Shown piece by piece: positions 30,966 through 34,922 of a stretch of DNA of 34,922 nt. This stretch comes from Allokutzneria sp. NRRL B-24872 (GTDB taxonomy: Bacteria; Actinomycetota; Actinomycetes; Mycobacteriales; Pseudonocardiaceae). The notes below the pieces were generated by a model. That model worked only from the letters and a program-made list of their open reading frames with translations. It ran no database searches and had not been told where the DNA came from. Numbering within the stretch: position 1 is the first letter of the stretch; every line of letters begins with the position of its first letter. The stretch spans positions 1 through 34,922 of the forward strand of contig NZ_MUMH01000108.1 of NCBI RefSeq assembly GCF_002155965.1, given 5' to 3'. The translations under genes were made by a program, and so were the position numbers.

Positions 30966-31858
30966 TCGTCGTTCTTGGCAGCGCGAGCATGGACCTGACG
31001 ACCTACGTCGCGGTCGCGCCCGCGCTCGGCGAAACCGTGATGGGGCGCGAGTTCCGCACGGTCCCCGGTGGCAAGGGCGCCAACCAGGCCATCGCAGCTG
31101 CGCGGGCCGGCGGTCGCGTCGCGATGATCGGCGCGGTCGGCGACGACTCGTTCGGCGAGCCGGTGCGACGTACGCTCGCGGAGTCCGGAGTGGACGTTGC
31201 CGGAGTGCGCACCGTGCCCGGGCCGACCGGCACCGCGCACATCGTGGTGGACGACAGCGGCGGCAACTCGATCGTCGTGGTGCCCTCCGCCAACGCGACG
31301 ATCACCGGAACCGAGGACGGCGACGCCGAGCGGATCGCCGCCGCCGACTTCCTGCTGTTGCAGCTCGAAGCGCCGCTGTCCGCCGCGATCGCGGGCGCCG
31401 AGGTGGCCAGGGCCAATGGCACGACGGTCGTGCTCACCCCGGCGCCGACCCAGGACCTCCCGGGCGCACTTCTGTCCAATGTGGACGTCATCGTGCCGAA
31501 CGAGCACGAGGCACGAGCGCTGTCCGGAGTGGACGATCTGGACAAGACGATCGACTGGCTGCTGGAGCGGGTTCCCGTCGCGGTCGTGACCCTCGGCGAG
31601 CAGGGCTGCCTCTACGCGGCGCGCGGCGAGACCCCGGTCCGCGTGCCCTCCTTCGCGGTGACCGCCGTGGACACCACGGCCGCCGGAGACACGTTCGTCG
31701 GCGCGCTCGCGGTGGCGCTGGGCGAGAAGAAGCCGGTTGCCGAGGCGCTGACCTGGGCGAGCGCTGCGGCAGCGCTGGCGGTCCAGCGGCCGGGCGCGTC
31801 CAGTTCGATGCCCGCGCGCGCTGAGATCGAAGCGTTGGTCGAGGAGGGGCAGCGATGA
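30962..31858 (+). CDS. Ribokinase-like PfkB family sugar kinase
   Basis: The product is 298 aa. Ribokinase signatures appear in order: GSASMDLTTYV (N-terminal sugar contact), PGGKGANQA (35-43), N180-E (NEHEA), VTLGEQG (209-215) and the catalytic DTTAAGDTFVGAL with Asp243 as base. The pattern matches ribokinase better than fructokinase or adenosine kinase. It would make ribose 5-phosphate from ribose released by the glycohydrolases. It is coupled by ATGA to the ARH before it and to the CoA-transferase after it. The symbol rbsK would be reasonable but is withheld, as the true substrate is unproven. Confidence 0.88.
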   Translation: MIVVLGSASMDLTTYVAVAPALGETVMGREFRTVPGGKGANQAIAAARAGGRVAMIGAVGDDSFGEPVRRTLAESGVDVAGVRTVPGPTGTAHIVVDDSGGNSIVVVPSANATITGTEDGDAERIAAADFLLLQLEAPLSAAIAGAEVARANGTTVVLTPAPTQDLPGALLSNVDVIVPNEHEARALSGVDDLDKTIDWLLERVPVAVVTLGEQGCLYAARGETPVRVPSFAVTAVDTTAAGDTFVGALAVALGEKKPVAEALTWASAAAALAVQRPGASSSMPARAEIEALVEEGQR

Positions 31859-33042
31859 CCGGACCACTTGACGGACTTCGGGTCCTGGACATGTCCACCC
31901 TGTTCGCGGGGCCGCTCGCGGCGACCCTGCTCGGCGACTTCGGCGCCGAGGTGATCAAGGTCGAGCACCCGCGCAGGCCCGATCCCTCGCGCGGCCACGG
32001 CCCGGCCAAGGACGGCGTCGGCCTGTGGTGGAAGCTGCTGGGCCGCAACAAGAAGACCACAACGATCGATCTGTCCTCAACGGACGGTCAAGACCTGGTG
32101 CTCAAGCTGGTCGAGACGTGCGACGTGGTGATCGAGAACTTCCGTCCCGGCACGTTGGAGCGCTGGAACCTCGGCTACGACAGGCTTTCCGAGGTCAACC
32201 CCGGCCTGGTGCTGGCGCGGGTCACCGGCTTCGGCCAGTTCGGCCCGTCCGCGCGCCGCGCCGGGTTCGGCACGCTGGCCGAGGCGATGAGCGGGTTCGC
32301 CGCGATCACCGGCGAGCCGGACGGGCCGCCCACGCTGCCGCCGTTCGGGCTCGCCGACTCGATCAGCGCGCTGACCACGGCGTACGCGGTGATGGCCGCG
32401 CTGAACGGGCGCGCGAACACCGGCAAGGGCCAGGTCGTGGATCTCGCGATCATCGAGCCGATCCTGACCGTGCTCGGACCGCAGCCCATCTGGTACGACC
32501 AGCTCGGCTACGTGCAGCCGCGCACCGGCAACCGGTCGATGAACACCGCGCCCCGCAACACCTATCGGACCTCCGACGACAAGTGGGTCGCCGTGTCCAC
32601 GTCCGCGCAGAGCATCGCCGAGCGCGTCATGCGGCTCGTCGGCCGCGAGGACCTGATCGAGCAGCCGTGGTTCGCCTCCGGAGTGCAGCGCGCCGCGCAC
32701 GCCGACGTCCTCGACGAGGCTGTCGGCGGGTGGATCGCCAAGCACACCCGCGATGAGGTGATGGCGGAGTTCGAGCGCGCTGAGGCCGCCGTCGCGCCGA
32801 TCTACGACGTGCGCGACGTGCTGGAGGACCCGCAGTACGAGGCGCTCGGCACGTTGCAGCGCGTGCCCGATCCCGAGCTTGGCTCCGTGCTCATGCAGAA
32901 CGTCCTCTTCCGGCTCTCCGAGACGCCCGGCGAGATCCGTTGGGCGGGCCGACCGCACGGCGCCGACACCGACGAAGTGCTTGGCGGGCTTGGTCTTTCC
33001 TCGTCGGAGATCGCCACTCTACGGGAACGAGGTGTGGTGTGA
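31855..33042 (+). CDS. Class III (CaiB/BaiF) CoA-transferase
   Basis: The product is 395 aa. The family layout is clear: LDGLRVLDMSTLFAGP at the N-terminus, EVIKVEHP, ENFRPGTLERWNLGY, and catalytic Asp168 in FGLADSISALTTAYAV. GKGQVVDLAIIEP and PRNTYRTSDDKWVAVS follow. Class III enzymes move CoA between carboxylic acids through an aspartyl-CoA anhydride. The acid substrate is not predictable. Its position between the kinase and a CitE-type lyase suggests activation of a carboxylate aglycone or breakdown product. It overlaps both neighbours by 4 nt. Confidence 0.93.
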   Translation: MTGPLDGLRVLDMSTLFAGPLAATLLGDFGAEVIKVEHPRRPDPSRGHGPAKDGVGLWWKLLGRNKKTTTIDLSSTDGQDLVLKLVETCDVVIENFRPGTLERWNLGYDRLSEVNPGLVLARVTGFGQFGPSARRAGFGTLAEAMSGFAAITGEPDGPPTLPPFGLADSISALTTAYAVMAALNGRANTGKGQVVDLAIIEPILTVLGPQPIWYDQLGYVQPRTGNRSMNTAPRNTYRTSDDKWVAVSTSAQSIAERVMRLVGREDLIEQPWFASGVQRAAHADVLDEAVGGWIAKHTRDEVMAEFERAEAAVAPIYDVRDVLEDPQYEALGTLQRVPDPELGSVLMQNVLFRLSETPGEIRWAGRPHGADTDEVLGGLGLSSSEIATLRERGVV

Positions 33043-33833
33043 TCACGTGGCTTTACGTCCCCGCCGACCGGCCTGATCGAGTGGTGAAGGCGTTCGCGTC
33101 CGGTGCTGACGTGGTGATCGTCGACCTTGAGGACGCGGTCGCCCCGGAGCGCAAGTCCTACGCCCGTGACGCCGCGAAGGACCTGCTGTCCTCGCCAACG
33201 CCGGTGCCGGTTCACGTGCGGGTCAACGCGTTGGACGGGCCGCTGGCTTCGGCTGACCTGGCCGCCCTCGTCGGATTGCCCGGCGTGAGCGGGTTGCGGT
33301 TGCCGAAGGTCGACGATCCCCTTGTGGTGCACCGTGTTGCGGCGCAGGCGCCCGGCTTGGCATTGGTGCCGCTGCTGGAGTCCGCGCTCGGTGTGGAGCG
33401 GGCGTTCGAGATCGCCTCCGCCGGTGTCACCGGAATCGCGTTGGGGGAGGCCGACCTCTCCGCCGACCTCGGAGTGTCCACTGAGGATGGTCTGACGTGG
33501 GCGCGCAGCCGCGTCGTCCTCGCCGCGCGGGCCGCCGGGCTCCCTCCTCCCGCGCAGTCGGTCTACACCAACGTCCGCGACCTCGAAGGGCTGCGCCGCT
33601 CCTGCGAACGCGGTCGCGCGCTGGGCTTCCTCGGACGCGCCGCGATCCACCCCGCGCAGTTGGAGATCATCGCTCACGCGTACCGGCCCACGGAGGCCGA
33701 GCTGGCCCGAGCCCGCGAGATCGTCGAGGCCGCCGTCACCGACGCTGGCGCGCTCGCGCTTCCCGACGGCCGCTTCGTCGACGCCGCACTGGTCGAAGGT
33801 GCCCGCCGCACGCTTTCCGTTGCAGGAGAATAA
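33039..33833 (+). CDS. CitE-like (HpcH/HpaI family) acyl-CoA lyase
   Basis: The product is 264 aa. LYVPADRPDRVVKAFASGADVVIVDLEDAVAP is the CitE-type opening. Also present are RVNALDGPL, Glu114 in PLLES, the metal-binding GEADLSADLG (136-145) and GRAAIHPAQ (199-207). Members cleave malyl-, citramalyl- or related beta-hydroxyacyl-CoA into acetyl-CoA plus an oxo acid. It would act after the CoA-transferase. No citF or citD is nearby, so it is not a citrate lyase complex. GTG 33039 overlaps the transferase stop by GTGA. The last gene of the coupled block ends with TAA. Confidence 0.9.
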   Translation: MITWLYVPADRPDRVVKAFASGADVVIVDLEDAVAPERKSYARDAAKDLLSSPTPVPVHVRVNALDGPLASADLAALVGLPGVSGLRLPKVDDPLVVHRVAAQAPGLALVPLLESALGVERAFEIASAGVTGIALGEADLSADLGVSTEDGLTWARSRVVLAARAAGLPPPAQSVYTNVRDLEGLRRSCERGRALGFLGRAAIHPAQLEIIAHAYRPTEAELARAREIVEAAVTDAGALALPDGRFVDAALVEGARRTLSVAGE

Positions 33834-33890
33834 TTTCGACGTTCTTCGGCATCGGCCTGCTCTCGGCTCGGGCGTCCTTACCGTGAGGAG

Positions 33891-34922
33891 ATGCAGACAC
33901 TTCGGATTGGCGCCCGGATCACCGCGGTGAAGGCCACCTCGCAGCTGTTCGCGCTCTTCGGTGATCTGTTCGCGCAGTTGGAGCGACCTCGCTGGCAGGA
34001 AGATCCTTACCCGCTGTACGAACGGATTCGGGCGAGGGGACCGGTGTACCGCGCTCCGTCCGGGATCATGGCGGTGACGTCCTTCCCGCTGTGCAACCAG
34101 GTTCTGCGGGATCGCCGCTTCGGCATGAAGACCGCGGAGGGTGCGACCGTGCCGATGTCCGGGCTCGACGTGGTGGAGGGGCACTTCCCGGAGAGCTTCC
34201 TCGACATGGACCCGCCCGACCACACCCGGCTCCGCCGCCTCGCCGCTCCCGCGTTCAACCCCAAGCGCGTGGAGAGCTACCGCTCGCAGATCGCGGCGAC
34301 TGCGGATGCTTTGCTGGACAAGGTTTCCGGTCCTTTCGACCTTGTGTCCACTCTGGCCGCGCCGCTACCGATCGCCGTCATCAGCGACCTCCTCGGCGTC
34401 CCTCCGCGCGACCGCACGCGGTTCGCCGAGTACGGCGCGCTCGTCGGCGCGGCACTCGGCGGTATTCGCTCCGTGCGCCAGGCGAAGGAGCTGATGGCAG
34501 CGGCGGCGTCGCTGATCTCGCTGTTCGAGCGCTTGCTCCGCGACCCCGCCGACGGCGTGCTCAAGGACCTCGCGTCCGCGCTGGACGAGTCGAAAGTGAG
34601 CGCGCGCGAGGTGTTCGGCATCGCGACGCTGCTGTTGATCGCGGGCTTCGAGACCACCGTGAACCTGATCGGCAACGCCGTGCACACCTTGCTGCGCAAC
34701 CCTTCCCAATGGGAGCTGCTCCGCTCCGACCCGTCGCTCGCCGCGTCCGCCGTCGAGGAGACCCTGCGCTACGAGCCGCCCGTGCAAGGCACCGTCCGCA
34801 TCGCGCACACCGAGGTCGACCTCGCCGGGAAGCTCGTCAAGCCCGGTCAGCTGGTCGGCGTCCTCATCGCCGCCGCCAACCGCGACGCGTCGTTCTTCGA
34901 GGACCCGCACCGCTTCGACATC
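33891..34922 (+). CDS. Cytochrome P450 (3' end outside the window)
   Basis: 344 codons are visible and the frame is still open at the edge. PPDHTRLRRLAAPAF (C-helix region), the I-helix oxygen-binding motif LLIAGFETTVNL and the K-helix ExxR in VEETLRYEPPVQG identify a bacterial class I P450. The heme-ligand Cys loop lies beyond the window. The start is ATG 33891; GAGGAG abuts it with very short spacing. It follows the lyase gene by 57 nt with no clear terminator, so it may be read through from the operon, but it has no obvious role there. The substrate is unknown, and its redox partners are not in view. Confidence 0.9.
   Translation, partial: MQTLRIGARITAVKATSQLFALFGDLFAQLERPRWQEDPYPLYERIRARGPVYRAPSGIMAVTSFPLCNQVLRDRRFGMKTAEGATVPMSGLDVVEGHFPESFLDMDPPDHTRLRRLAAPAFNPKRVESYRSQIAATADALLDKVSGPFDLVSTLAAPLPIAVISDLLGVPPRDRTRFAEYGALVGAALGGIRSVRQAKELMAAAASLISLFERLLRDPADGVLKDLASALDESKVSAREVFGIATLLLIAGFETTVNLIGNAVHTLLRNPSQWELLRSDPSLAASAVEETLRYEPPVQGTVRIAHTEVDLAGKLVKPGQLVGVLIAAANRDASFFEDPHRFDI

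Noticed and set aside
33039-33833. Citrate lyase beta subunit of a CitDEF complex
   Set aside because: No citD or citF nearby; the partner is a class III CoA-transferase, pointing to a stand-alone acyl-CoA lyase.

Overview
The window is GC-rich, densely coded actinobacterial chromosome. Third codon positions are almost always G or C, GTG starts are frequent, and many neighbouring genes overlap by ATGA or GTGA. An accessory SecA2, DUF4235, a DUF222-HNH nuclease, LacI-controlled CUT1 sugar import without its own ATPase, and NB-ARC and caspase/EACC1 proteins together suggest Pseudonocardiales. That placement is inference. No rRNA, tRNA, integrase or CRISPR array was seen. No gene-free stretch exceeds about 300 bases; the longest are 1-233, 5807-6032 and 22202-22411, and each holds regulatory or structured DNA described in the features.

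Layout. 1-1466: a structured inverted repeat, then a DUF222/HNH nuclease gene with its own sigma70-like promoter and lower GC. 1556-5806 (-): a large secreted GH92 alpha-mannosidase, divergent from a YibE/F membrane protein (6033-7643). 7673-11646 (+): a GT1-type glycosyltransferase, an NB-ARC/TPR STAND ATPase and a class A beta-lactamase-like lipoprotein, the last two translationally coupled. 11612-14541 (-): an ArsR-like regulator, a Cys-rich pentapeptide-repeat protein and a GT-B-like protein, divergent from secA2 (14598-16913) across a palindromic operator candidate. 16926-17006: a cluster of alternating palindromic repeats. 17010-19516: a Rieske lipoprotein, a DUF4235 protein and two SDR oxidoreductases. 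19600-22201 (-): an EACC1 protein followed by a caspase-TPR protein, a conflict/cell-death type module.

22340-33833 (+) is the most notable block: two LacI-type operators, a LacI regulator, a CUT1 ABC importer (two permeases and a lipoprotein), three ADP-ribosylglycohydrolase-family proteins (one a tandem two-domain protein), a ribokinase-like kinase, a class III CoA-transferase and a CitE-type lyase. Almost every junction overlaps. Read as a pathway (inference), a ribosylated compound is imported, its glycosidic bond is cut inside the cell, ribose is phosphorylated, and a carboxylic-acid aglycone is activated with CoA and cleaved. A cytochrome P450 gene (33891 onward) runs off the window edge.

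A further oddity is a recurrent 13-bp palindromic DNA word, GTCC-RNW-GTGGAC, found at about eight places and mostly embedded in genes using otherwise rare A/T-ending codons.
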